NCBI GenBank assembly: GCA_011033025.1
Contig: WFMF01000060.1
Span: 620,001-684,000 of the forward strand
Direction of reading: 5' to 3'
Length of the DNA: 64,000 bases
Source: Beroe forskalii
Lineage: Eukaryota > Ctenophora > Nuda > Beroida > Beroidae
Below, piece by piece: positions 51,201 through 57,310 of the stretch. How positions within the stretch are numbered: the stretch's first letter is position 1; the number at the start of each line of letters is the position of its first letter. A model generated the notes under the pieces. The model ran no database searches and was not told where the DNA came from. It was given only the letters and a program-made list of their open reading frames with translations. Position numbers and translations under genes: made by a program.

Positions 51201-54200
51201 CGTTTATAGAATACTACTCAGATCATCCAGACTATCTCTATCTACTAGGCATCTAGACAATGGTGTAGCATGATTGACAATGAAGCATGATATTTAGGGG
51301 AGGATTTAGGATAATTTCAGTGTCTAGAATCCAAAGAAAATCGAGGGTAAACATTCTTCTAATTCAAGGTCAACTCAGGAAGGTGGACAGAAAGAAGACT
51401 ATAATATGTTCATTAGAAGGAGTCCAGTGACACTTGAGGTCATTATGTATTGCAACTTGGATCTCACAAGTACAATCAACGATTGTGCTCCATGATTACT
51501 AACCATAGAGCACAATACGACCCATTGTAGCCATTAAGGGGGCAATTAGACCGCAGACAATGTATAATGAAATTCGTGATTGAGTATTACGATTATATGT
51601 GCTAAGTGCCAAATGCTGACTAAAAGAATACTCAAATATTTTCTTGAAAGCTCACAGAAACTAAAAAGGGGCTTTTAATAGAGTATTGCAGAAAAGATAG
51701 TTTTAGATTTTTAGAAATTAAGATAGATCAAAGTATGTTAATTCCTCTTAAACTCACGTTAAAATCGATCGTTGCTCCGCCTGCAGTGCATGAAGAGTAC
51801 CCAGCATAGCTCTCAGGTCTAGCTCTCGCTCCCCAGACCTCTTTTCTCATCCTCCACAGAAAGATACGATTTACCATCGCCATTGGTTTCAGAGTGAGGC
51901 TTCAGACTCGGGGAATAGGTCCAGGGTTTTTCGGGAAGTCCCAACGTTGGGTTCACAGTTCTCTGAGTTGCGTTTGGACTTATTTCTCCTCCAGTTGAAG
52001 AATTTATTTGAATTCTCTTCACTTTCCGGCTGCTTGGGTCCTCCACTACCTTCGCCTCATCTTCATTGCAACCCCGTCAATTATTTTGGCAGTAGTGGTT
52101 TTGCTGGAAGTTGTAGCAGCACGACGCCGGGGGCGGAACACAGGGCGTTTCATGTGCAGGAGTTCAGGGAAGAGTTGCACGATGGAGTCGTCGAATGAGC
52201 AGAAACTACTCGGTCTCGTCAGATTAGACATGGTGTGAGAGCCTGTCAAGAGGGAGTTATCAAGGAATAAGGAGCTTCAGATAGGAGGCTGTTAGAACAC
52301 TATATAGAGATAAATTTCTTCGATCTTCTGAAACAGGCAAATACAGGGAATGGAGACGGTAATTTGCAGCGGTTATGGGAAATAGTTTTAAAATTTATTC
52401 CCCCTGACCAGCGACCAGTTTTATGTTGCAGAAATGTCGCTGAGTGTTAATGAATGGTATACGATTTAAATTTACATTTATAATAATAAAACCTTCCATG
52501 GCTTATTGAGCGACGCCATTTTTGTGAAATTTTTGTTATATTATTATCAGCTTTATTTGTTAGCTTTTTGTGCAATGTTACATCATTAATATGAATTTTA
52601 TTTCCGTCTATCTCTATTTTCTTAGAATCAGAGTTAACTAGTGACTAGTCAGAGTTAACTGGTGACAGAATTGACTGGTGTCAAAGTGAATTCGTTGTCA
52701 GAGTGAGCTGGTGTCGATAGGAACTGACAATTAAGTGAACTGTTATCAACTGGCGCTACACTGAATTGCACAGAATCCTGTTAAGTGTAAATAACGCAAT
52801 CTAGAGTCCAAAGGATACTCACATCTTATACTGGAGGTGCTGAGTAAACCAGAGTAACTATAATATCACGAGAACAAGCAATATATTATTAAAACCTCTA
52901 AATTAAACCAACGATATAATCATGAATCTTAGCTCATAACCTTCACAACGCAGCCCCCGTTATAAAGTTCGCAAGATATAAGAAGGCGGCTGAGAATGAA
53001 GTCATTATCATTATTTAGAATGAAGAACTGCTGACATGGAGCCGCTGGAAATGAAGAGTATATTAAAATGGACAAATCCTGAGCTTGTACAATCTCTCTC
53101 CGCCATGGCATACAACTCTCTCAAGCTTCACAGAAGAATGGATATATTGTCATCTTACTCCTCCTTCTCCTCCTCCTCTCTCTTTTCCCTTACACCACGA
53201 ATTTTAATATTATATGCGGCTATACATCATCTAGTGCGCTGTTCTAAACCCAGATTATGAAATCACCCCTCCCGCTGAGTTTTACTATCAAGCGACGCTA
53301 AACTAACGTACCATGCTCAGCGGTTTATCTTCAAGAAAACCAAGCTCGATATTAGAATATAGGAGGGGTCTCAGCTCGGTGATGTCATTGTCTAGGTTTA
53401 ACAAGGTGCATTGATGTTGTAAATGCACCTATTATTGTGTCATGCCCTTACATCTCTCAGAGTCCACCACGTCTCCAGATGTCCAATATTTTAGTATTTT
53501 ATCTTATGTCTTATCCAGTAATATCTCATGGTCTCCTTCCCAACTAAACGCCGCCCCTAACCCCATGCTTCTTACAGTTACTACATCCGACTGGTAGTTA
53601 CGGATACGGTGGAAGGACGACAGTACCGACATAATCATGGTTTGGAATATTGAATTGATGACTCCATTATCATAACTTATAATGAAGCATTGATAGCTTC
53701 ACAATTGCAGTTTATTCTTGCGCGCAGTATATACCTAGAGCAGAACGGTAGTTTCGGAGCCTTGAAATTACATGGTATATCTAGCGTTTACAGAATACTG
53801 CTCAGATCATCTAGACTATCTCTATCTACTGCATCCAGACAATGGTGTAGCATGATTGACAATGAAGCATGATATTTAGGGGAGAATTTAGGATAATTTC
53901 AGTGTCTAGAATCCGAATAGAAATCGAGGGTAAACATTCTTCTAATTCAAGGTCAAGTCAGGAAGGTGGACAGAAAGAAGACTATAATATGTTCATTAGA
54001 GGGAGTCCAGTGACTTGAGGTCATTATATATTGCAACTTGGATCTCACGAGTACATGGACAATCAACGATTGTTCTGACCATGATTACTAATCATAGAGC
54101 ACAATACGACCCATTGTAGCCATTAAGGGGGGCAATTAGCCCGCAGACAATGTATAATAAAATTCGTGATTGAGTGTTACGATTATATGTGCTAAGTGCC

Positions 54201-54835
54201 AAATGCTGGCTAAAAGCATACTCAAATAATTTCTAGAAAGCTCACAAAAACTAAATAGGGGCTTTTGATAGAATATTGCAGAAAAGATCGTCTAAGATTT
54301 AGAAATTAAGATACATTAAAGTATGTAAATTCTTCTTAAACTCACGTTTAAATCAATGGTTTGTCCGCCTGTAGTGCATGAAGAGTACCCAGCATAGCTC
54401 TCAGGTCTAGCTCTCGCTCCCCCAGACCTCTTTTCTCTCATCCTCCACACAGAAAGATACGATTTACCATCGCCATTGGTTTCAGAGGTGAGGAGACTTC
54501 TCTCCAGACTCGGGAATAGGTCCAGGGTTTTTCGGGGAAGTCCCAACGTTGGGTTCACAGTTCTCGGAGTTTCGTTTGGACTTATTTCTCCTCCAGTTGA
54601 AGAATTTATTTGAATTCACTTCACTTTCCTGCTGCTTGGAGTCCTCCACTACCTTCGCCTCATCTTCATTGCAACCCCCGTCAATTATTTTGGCAGTAGT
54701 GGTTTTGCTGGAAGTTGTAGCAGCACGACGCCGGGGGCGGAACACAGGGCGTTTCATGTGCAGGAGTTCAGGGAAGAGTTGCACGATGGAGTCGTCGAAT
54801 GAACAGAAACTACTCGGCCTCGTGAGGTTAGACAT
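18209..54835 (-). CDS. SVIL: supervillin-like actin-binding protein (multi-exon, incomplete)
   Basis: Seven exons at 35263-35212, 30192-29881, 25671-25525, 21631-21435, 20282-20192, 19716-19571, 19329-19156 and an eighth at 18283-18209 form one chain in which every phase matches. The joined peptide reads through a disordered N-terminal part, then gelsolin-repeat motifs: LLLQIKG-KLSMQTRLVA, NAHDTYILVTSSHLYQFNGA, EEFEQEMIRDNLCYKLN and CFDYGPEVYVWIGKNADK. These correspond in order to the supervillin segment containing VQTRLVEP and FDFGSEVYVWHGK (family knowledge). Supervillin links F-actin and myosin II to membranes. Candidate upstream exons sit at 54,835 and 52,231 (duplicates) and at 59,911. 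After EKFKDWPD the remaining several hundred residues, including the villin headpiece, were not found, so the gene is truncated, rearranged, or continues in exons I cannot see. Confidence 0.85.
18290..19155. other. SVIL: intron, with CTCCAC-rich patch
   Basis: It includes a pyrimidine-rich stretch of repeated ACTCCAC(C) words at about 18,800-18,900 on the plus strand. The open plus-strand frames there come from this low complexity. Confidence 0.5.
19156..19329 (-). CDS. SVIL: supervillin-like exon (gelsolin repeat core)
   Basis: The acceptor is TTTCTCTTCAG and the donor TTCAGG|GTTAGT; 58 codons, phase 0. It begins IYCFDYGPEVYVWIGKNADK, the hallmark gelsolin-repeat segment with the V(Y/F)(V/L)W-G pattern, and ends GLEHSLFR. 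This is the strongest single homology signal in the gene. Confidence 0.9.
19571..19716 (-). CDS. SVIL: supervillin-like exon
   Basis: The acceptor is AAACTAAACAG and the donor AACGAG|GTATAC; two bases plus 48 codons. It reads KLLDDEEFEQEMIRDNLCYK then SRLRDNE. Ending at DNE makes the junction DNE-IYCFDYG, equivalent to supervillin's PKE-VLVFDFG. An alternative donor nearer the stop would create TGA, so this one is preferred. Confidence 0.85.
20192..20282 (-). CDS. SVIL: supervillin-like exon
   Basis: The acceptor is TTCTATCTTCAG and the donor GTGTCAG|GTTAGA; 30 codons plus one base. It encodes ATILEQSRGSYMLKQFYQLL, corresponding to the helix that ends a gelsolin repeat (pattern F-x-LL). Confidence 0.85.
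21435..21631 (-). CDS. SVIL: supervillin-like exon (gelsolin repeat)
   Basis: The acceptor is TTCCTTCCCCCAG. The peptide begins (G)KLSMQTRLVATHFSSLNAHD and ends EFKCMADR. The best phase-keeping end by family alignment is GACAGG|GCGAGA, a rare GC donor; a weak GT donor six bases later (GAGA|GTTTTC, exon end 21,429) keeps the same phase and adds two residues. The acceptor of this exon is the last copy of a minisatellite extending upstream. Confidence 0.85.
21585..22160. repeat. 67-bp minisatellite containing repeated splice acceptors, 9 copies
   Basis: Each unit, read on the minus strand, holds a polypyrimidine tract CCTATTCCTTTCCCCAG, then GCAAGNTGTCAATGCAGAC and AACCCATTCTC. Copy 1 is the real intron/exon border of the 21,631 exon; copies 2-8 are full and copy 9 partial. 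Copies 2 and 3 have CTGG instead of CAGG and so lack the AG; copies 4 to 8 keep it. The array arose by tandem duplication across the exon start. Confidence 0.9.
22465..23494 (-). mobile_element. 5'-truncated non-LTR retrotransposon (LINE) reverse transcriptase
   Basis: An uninterrupted frame of about 340 codons starts within CVPQGSVLGPLLFILFINDL and carries the catalytic FADD box (VSFFADDTRV), followed by the RT thumb with HVRDLGVRVSSDLSWSRHI and TLYKSLVRSTLEYCCPLWDP, and the C-terminal PRHGSVAIIPP...LWNKVPADV region of jockey/CR1/L2-type elements. The endonuclease and N-terminal RT blocks are missing, the usual outcome of incomplete reverse transcription. It sits in a supervillin intron, same strand. 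The intact frame suggests a young insertion. Confidence 0.9.
23495..25524. other. SVIL: intron between supervillin exons
   Basis: AT-rich, no recognisable coding sequence. The first member of the CRE-core dispersed element occurs at 24,831. Confidence 0.5.
24831..24865 (-). repeat. CRE-core dispersed element
   Basis: TGACGTCATTATCATGAG, the minus-strand form of CATGATAATGACGTCA. Confidence 0.7.
25525..25671 (-). CDS. SVIL: supervillin-like exon
   Basis: The acceptor is ATGAATCCCAG and the donor ATTAAAG|GTAATA; two bases, 48 codons, one base. It encodes LSKEAVDALQATEDYTKVTL, a Lys/Glu-rich spacer, then DTLLLQIK. The junction to the next exon gives QIKGKLSMQTRLV, equivalent to supervillin's KG..-VQTRLV. 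Confidence 0.85.
27131..27165 (+). repeat. CRE-core dispersed element
   Basis: TTCACCATTCTAAGTCATGA then TAATGACATCAC; one change in the CRE core. Confidence 0.75.
28004..28050 (+). repeat. CRE-core dispersed element
   Basis: Full-type copy: GTCATC near 28,003, CCATTCTAAACC, ATGATAATGACGTCA and a trailing TTAACACC. Confidence 0.85.
28491..28534 (+). repeat. CRE-core dispersed element
   Basis: TCATTCTAAACTATGACAAT followed by GACGTCACCATATACACC; only 0.45 kb from the previous copy. Confidence 0.8.
29881..30192 (-). CDS. SVIL: supervillin-like exon with TTDNR repeats
   Basis: The acceptor is TTTATTTCAG and the donor GAGAAAG|GTTAGA; two bases, 103 codons, one base. The middle carries five to six near-repeats of (T/A)TDNR(K/I) at 7-residue spacing, for example KATTDNRKLTTDDRKLTTDN. 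The end reads FQRTNSLRDSKRKTEK, a basophilic-kinase/14-3-3-like RTNSL context. Disordered and probably a phospho-regulated part of the N-terminal region; function is inference. Confidence 0.75.
30193..31577. other. SVIL: intron
   Basis: No supported feature. Short frames only. Confidence 0.4.
31578..32253. mobile_element. 676-bp element: inverted ends around GGATCC-rich satellite
   Basis: Both ends carry AAAGGGTCACAAGAGTTGT in inverted orientation. The interior is composed almost entirely of permutations of ATCCATTGGATCCAATGG and TCCATTGAACAT, giving dozens of GGATCC/CCATTG words and pervasive self-complementarity. No clear target duplication was found, though ACTC(A/T)(A/T)GAGTC-like words lie just outside both ends. 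Confidence 0.75.
33651..33700 (+). repeat. CRE-core dispersed element
   Basis: GTCATCAATTCACCACTTTC, then GCAAATGACGTCACTATTAG and CACC. The longest match to the family consensus ends. Confidence 0.85.
34619..34666 (-). repeat. CRE-core dispersed element
   Basis: In minus orientation: GTCATCGATTCAACACTTTA then CATAATGACGTCATCC. Confidence 0.8.
35212..35263 (-). CDS. SVIL: supervillin-like micro-exon
   Basis: A 52-nt exon with acceptor CTTTTTCAG and donor GCGACT|GTGAGT. It reads CRSTAQRTTMTDEFISD and one base; with the next exon's AT this makes Tyr, giving ISDYLKPEIRV. Phase 0 at its start matches the ends of the candidate exons at 51,758, 54,346 and 59,800. The support comes from splice signals and phase, not from homology. 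The internal Met could also serve as a start. Confidence 0.6.
36427..36558. repeat. long imperfect hairpin, arms about 60 nt
   Basis: The left arm contains GATTTAAGCCATGAATCATAG (shown here as GATTTAAGCCATGAATCATA) and the right arm its exact complement, with weaker pairing on both sides from TATGCGAT to the loop AAATTCG. It may be a foldback MITE or a hairpin-RNA locus. Confidence 0.75.
38011..38070. repeat. 30-bp tandem duplication
   Basis: The unit ATGCTTCCTGAAGGAGCAAC plus AGTCTCTGAC is present twice, head to tail, with one mismatch. Confidence 0.9.
38873..38916 (+). repeat. CRE-core dispersed element
   Basis: CATCATCAATTCTCCATTCT, then GAAAATGACGT; the core is truncated after ACGT. Confidence 0.7.
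40495..40545 (+). repeat. CRE-core dispersed element
   Basis: GTCATCAATTCACCACTTAA then AAAATAATGACATCGC. A minus-oriented relative lies 190 bp to the left (40,306-40,345). Confidence 0.8.
42861..42970. repeat. 55-bp tandem duplication upstream of the GPCR
   Basis: Two adjacent units start CGATCCA(T/A)(C/T)GAAATCA and end GCACGTGCCTTGTTATATGC, with four mismatches. Each includes GCACGTGC, an E-box palindrome. The repeat lies about 300 bp upstream of the receptor ATG. Confidence 0.85.
43251..43253 (+). promoter_or_regulatory. probable splice acceptor just before the GPCR start codon
   Basis: A long pyrimidine tract (TCCTTTTCCTTCCC) leads to AACTCCAG immediately before GATG. This suggests the single coding exon is joined to an upstream non-coding 5' exon that I cannot locate. 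Confidence 0.5.
43254..44606 (+). CDS. orphan rhodopsin-class G-protein-coupled receptor, single coding exon
   Basis: A 450-residue receptor in one exon. N5 lies in an N-glycosylation sequon. Seven hydrophobic segments are visible: about 27-53, 61-86, 95-130, 141-163, 188-214, 245-271 and 293-317. Family A hallmarks include GN at 44-45 in TM1, D71 in TM2, the C100-C176 disulphide pair and NPILY (310-314) in TM7. The DRY box is replaced by TRT (124-126): R is kept, the acidic partner is lost. The CWxP motif of TM6 is replaced by FNMP (260-263). A Ser/Arg-rich tail of about 130 residues follows. The FCNVW...SVALVAILSITRTLSILFP signature is typical of receptor expansions in anthozoans. Ligand unknown. 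It is nested antisense in the supervillin intron. Confidence 0.95.
   Translation: MCTGNETTLEEIRLCILNSDHYHFSVEVFYGMLSVICFLGGTFGNIIAFFYFFHQRRDNSTIIYMPITLVDIVISVTQLPVGFSYLDARKPGVFGNSVFCNVWHFVWQIMSRQSVALVAILSITRTLSILFPLQIRISKKSIMISLVSTAILQTFTGTIMYWFGGSGIYTPGNVDCSLVYIDHTYYYYHVVPTMVWYWLPVLPVIASCFVSLKVLKNSKKPLCKWQKVEKKQSQGQVSLNKSKDNATMTIVLLTALYVVFNMPMCVFNIFWTIEDMKQDPNHSFFDFDVPTYYVNNMVYCLCVPLNSLANPILYFCRIKRLRTALIVKTLALFGSSSNNPMTNGGIPLQTLVGQPQNSPLMMRGESITHRTASVSRKVSRNVALTRSPTAVSRVGSARLNMHVHTNCNVVNRQGSVVFNVPDTPVARRNGSAGSKHGNKEKKLSVPGTQE
44607..44812 (+). other. GPCR 3' flank
   Basis: Presumed 3' UTR. No canonical AATAAA was seen before the duplicated block begins at 44,813. Confidence 0.3.
45430..45478 (-). 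repeat. CRE-core dispersed element (inside duplicated block)
   Basis: In minus orientation GTCAGCAATTCTTCATTTTA then CATGATAATGACTTCATTC. Its duplicate is at 52,988-53,036. Confidence 0.75.
45899..48083. mobile_element. 2.2-kb DNA transposon with 380-bp terminal inverted repeats
   Basis: The termini are TAGGGTGATCCACCAGCCC inverted, and the inverted repeats continue inward for about 380 bp (45,899-46,275 versus 47,694-48,083) with few differences. An exact 8-bp duplication CCTTACAT flanks both ends, and the right copy of the segmental duplication has a single CCTTACAT (53,446-53,453) as unoccupied site. The interior shows decayed frames: SSLSLEEWKLLDAFSLENWL on the plus strand and LFRAVCSQVTALEKHLITCV on the minus. 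I do not recognise the encoded protein. An 8-bp duplication suits hAT-, P- or Merlin-type elements. Confidence 0.9.
48226..51007. mobile_element. hAT DNA transposon, 2.8 kb, nearly full length
   Basis: The ends are inverted TAGGGTTGGCAA followed by an AT-rich subterminal region of repeated ATATAAAATATAATTT words. Target duplications CTTCTTAC (48,218-48,225) and GTTCTTAC (51,008-51,015) differ by one base; the empty site CTTCTTAC is preserved at 53,568-53,575. It encodes the transposase described separately. Confidence 0.95.
48654..50540 (-). pseudogene. hAT transposase with BED zinc finger, frameshifted
   Basis: The start ATG at 50,540 gives MPKRKQESPVWDHFTRYEDA and then a BED finger with CNYC and WYHVKNKH as metal ligands. 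After a frame break near 50.16 kb come FDEYTGKNRRYMY, then DDIIAATTDGASVMMKLGRL with a catalytic-type Asp, CLSHTLHLVVNDV and RDCKTRWSSMVAMLERYLKL. After another break, YLPTSVEAERVFSVTGLFLT and LDILVFLKYYL give the hAT dimerisation domain. At least three frame changes inactivate it. All domains are present in order, so it is recently dead or affected by assembly indels. Confidence 0.95.
51758..52231 (-). pseudogene. candidate first coding exon, left duplicate (frameshifted)
   Basis: ATG at 52,231, peptide MSNLTRPSSFCSFDDSIVQL and then KRPVFRPRRRAATTSSKTTT. A single-base loss in a C run (CAACCCCGTC against CAACCCCCGTC in the other copy) shifts the frame and ends the protein after about 60 codons. 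A further one-base loss lies downstream. The donor AAC|GTGAGT at 51,758 is intact and, in the frame GARARPESYAGYSSC, is phase 0, matching the 35,263 exon. Homopolymer assembly error is an alternative to true decay. Confidence 0.55.
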
Positions 54836-54960
54836 GGTGTGAGAGGCTGTCAAGAGGGAGGTATCAGGGAAAAAAGAGTTTCAGATAAGAGGCTGTTAGA
54901 ACACTATATAGAGATAAATTTCTTCGATCTTCTGAAACAGGCAAATACAGGGAATGGAGA
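52360..54960. repeat. tandem segmental duplication, right copy (no insertions)
   Basis: The 2.6-kb partner of 44,813-52,356. It ends with AATACAGGGAATGGAGA as does the left copy. It keeps both empty transposon target sites. It includes one copy of the candidate first exon near its right end. Confidence 0.95.
54346..54835 (-). CDS. candidate first coding exon, right duplicate
   Basis: ATG at 54,835 opens 116 codons: MSNLTRPSSFCSFDDSIVQL, KRPVFRPRRRAATTSSKTTT, NKFFNWRRNKSKRNSENCEP and PGPIPESGEKS, then a TGA. The downstream part up to the strong donor AAC|GTGAGT (54,346) reads GARARPESYAGYSSCTTGGQ in another frame, so one indel separates start from donor here too. The sequence is basic and disordered. 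I do not recognise the family. Its joining to the supervillin exons rests on strand, position and phase 0 only. Confidence 0.5.
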
Positions 54961-55668
54961 TTCAGAATAAAGGAAGAAGATGGAGCTGCTGCTGCCCTAA
55001 GGGAGGCCTCAGAGAGGATATCGGTTGACTTTAGTGATGAGAATAAAGCTCTAAAGAAGAAGAGAAACGGAATGGACTGAGGGGAACAACGAAATGGATT
55101 CAGTATTCTTTTAGCAGCTCGCTGGAGTGAAATTCCTTCGATCTTCTTGAACAAATCAGACGGTATTGTGTGAAATCATACGCTTGAAAAGGAAGATATG
55201 CCGTTTTTATGCGAACAATTTTCACTTCTCCGGAGAGAGAAATTCAAATAGAGCAGCGCGTGCGGCAACAGACAGAACCTGAGAAAGTATACGGAGTAAC
55301 GTACCAGACAACACGTAGCGTGTGTGACACTGCCAGGACTTTGAATCCGACCAAGGTAAAACAAAAAATATATATATAATTCACTTCACATCAACTGTCG
55401 AATATGTTTAAACATATATGTTTGTGTGTGTCCGTGCCGAATACAAAATGGAATATTATATTAAAGCATATTCATATATCATATGTTATCATTATTTTCT
55501 AGTGTTATAATATATGACTGGACGGAACAACGTAATACACGAATTCCGAGTACTAAGTGATGAAGACATTGGGAAATTAACGATGACAGAACGCGTAGGC
55601 TTGGCATCAGCAGTACAAGAGATGAAGACAGCTCCGCGCACGTGTCAGGTATGAGGGGTATGCGGCGT

Positions 55669-55718
55669 GATCTCATCAACTTCACACTCTAAACCCTGAT
55701 AATGACGTCACTCTCATC
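55669..55718 (+). repeat. CRE-core dispersed element
   Basis: CTCATCAACTTCACACTCTA then CTGATAATGACGTCACTC. Confidence 0.85.
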
Positions 55719-56273
55719 AGTCTGATAAATGCACACAGCATGTATATATGCGATATAGCAGCGGGGTGTATAACATCGTTTGTTGAAACCCAATAACTCC
55801 CTCCCAGCAGTTGGTGGTGATCCATGTTGCGTCAAAAGTATTGGTAGTAAACTAGTGTACGTGGCTGGAGCTATAAACCCGTAAAGTTTCTGAAAAGATC
55901 TGGAGCTTTCTTTGTATGTGATTGCCTTATTTGGACATGAAAACCATTTCCTTATTAGGTATTTGAACGGTTTTCATAAGACTTAAAAGGCCAATGAGTG
56001 TTAGCGTATCTCTATTTCATGTCACGAATGTTCAAGACGCATACAAATAAAAACCCATTCTTCATGATGGCTTAATCAAGACTTAAACTCGTTAGTTTGT
56101 GATGCAAATTCGCCTATTTTCCCCGCACACGGTCTCCAAATCACGCGACTTCCGCTTCAAGACCACGAGTATGTCATTCGCATAATAGCGGACAACAAGC
56201 GGTGTTAAAAGCCGGAGACGCTGGTCACGGATTTTAAACCTCACACTCAGGAGAAGGGTATTAGGAGGATCAG

Positions 56274-56318
56274 AGTCATCAGTACACTACGTTAAGTTAT
56301 GATCATGACGTCATCAGA
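56274..56318 (+). repeat. CRE-core dispersed element
   Basis: GTCATCAGTACACTACGTTA, then TTATGATCATGACGTCATC. Confidence 0.75.
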
Positions 56319-56779
56319 GCGATCTATTGATCTTGCACGAACTTTGACACGTTTTGTCTCATGACAGGTATGGAAGGAATAAACTTGGGGTGAAGAGGGA
56401 GGCGACAAAACTCTAGCGTATAACAATGAGTCAACGAATCTTGGGAAGTTTTAAGTAGATTAAAGTAGGGTCCTTGTCTAAAAATTTTTTTAAAAAGAAT
56501 ACGTCGTACTTATAATGGCACTTATATTTTAACATTTATCTAGAAAGTCGTTATTTACTTTAGAAGGTGGCAGAGAGAAGGAAATTAGGACGTGCCATTC
56601 AGTCAATGGGAAGTTGTCTTTTAATGCAGATAGTTAATCCTACCCTTAACATGAACAACAAATGCTATTGTCTAGAGGAAGATGAACGAGTAAAGGCTAC
56701 GGGTATCACAAGATTAAATCTAAAGTTCAGAAGGAGCGTTAATTTTCCATCATCTGAAACAAATTTGGGATTGATCATG

Positions 56780-57310
56780 GTTTACGCTGTCACCATTAAA
56801 CTTTAAAATACCATTCAAAATCACGCTGAAAGAATCTTAAGCATCAGATTAGTTTACGCTGACGCCATATTAAACTCTGACATCAGTTTACGCTGACACC
56901 ATATTTAAACTCTGACATCGGTTTACGCTGACACCATTAAACTCTGACATCGGTTTACGCTGACACCATTAAACTCTGACATCGGTTTACGCTGACACCA
57001 TATTTAACTCTGACATCAGTTTACGCTGACACCATATTAAACTCTGACATCAGTTCAAGCTGACACCATATTTAACTCTGACATCAGTTTACGCTGACAC
57101 CTTATTTAACTCTGACATCAGTTTACGCTGACACCATTAAACTCTGACATCGGTTGACGCTGACACCATTAAACTCTGACATCGGTTTACAGTGACACCA
57201 TTAATTTCTTGCATCGGTTTACGCTGACACCATATTAAACCTTGTCATCAGTTTACGCTGAAACCATTAAACTCTGGCATCAGTTTACAATGACACTATT
57301 TCTCTCTGAG
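56780..57310. repeat. 32-36-bp minisatellite, about 14 copies
   Basis: The unit is GGTTTACGCTGACACCATT(A) followed by AAACTCTGACATC; two length classes exist, with CCATTAAAC or CCATATTTAAC. The array runs with increasing divergence at both ends. Confidence 0.9.

Larger units (their letters stand above)
44813..52356. repeat. tandem segmental duplication, left copy (contains two transposons)
   Basis: Starting at TAATTTGCAGCGGTTATGGG the sequence is nearly identical to 52,360-54,960. After removing the two insertions at 45,899-48,083 and 48,226-51,007 with one target duplication each, its length is about 2.56 kb against 2.60 kb for the right copy. The differences are scattered substitutions and 1-20 bp indels. 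Confidence 0.95.
54961..56779. other. 5' flank or intron, no gene recognised
   Basis: AT-rich with two good CRE-core elements (55,669 and 56,274). The sequence TTCGATCTTCTTGAAC at 55,137 resembles the duplication end at 54,922. The longest minus-strand frame (55,154-54,864) has no recognisable feature. Confidence 0.4.

Noticed and set aside
51819..52046. Independent small gene in the left duplicate
   Set aside because: It is simply the shifted frame of the duplicated first exon after a one-base loss.
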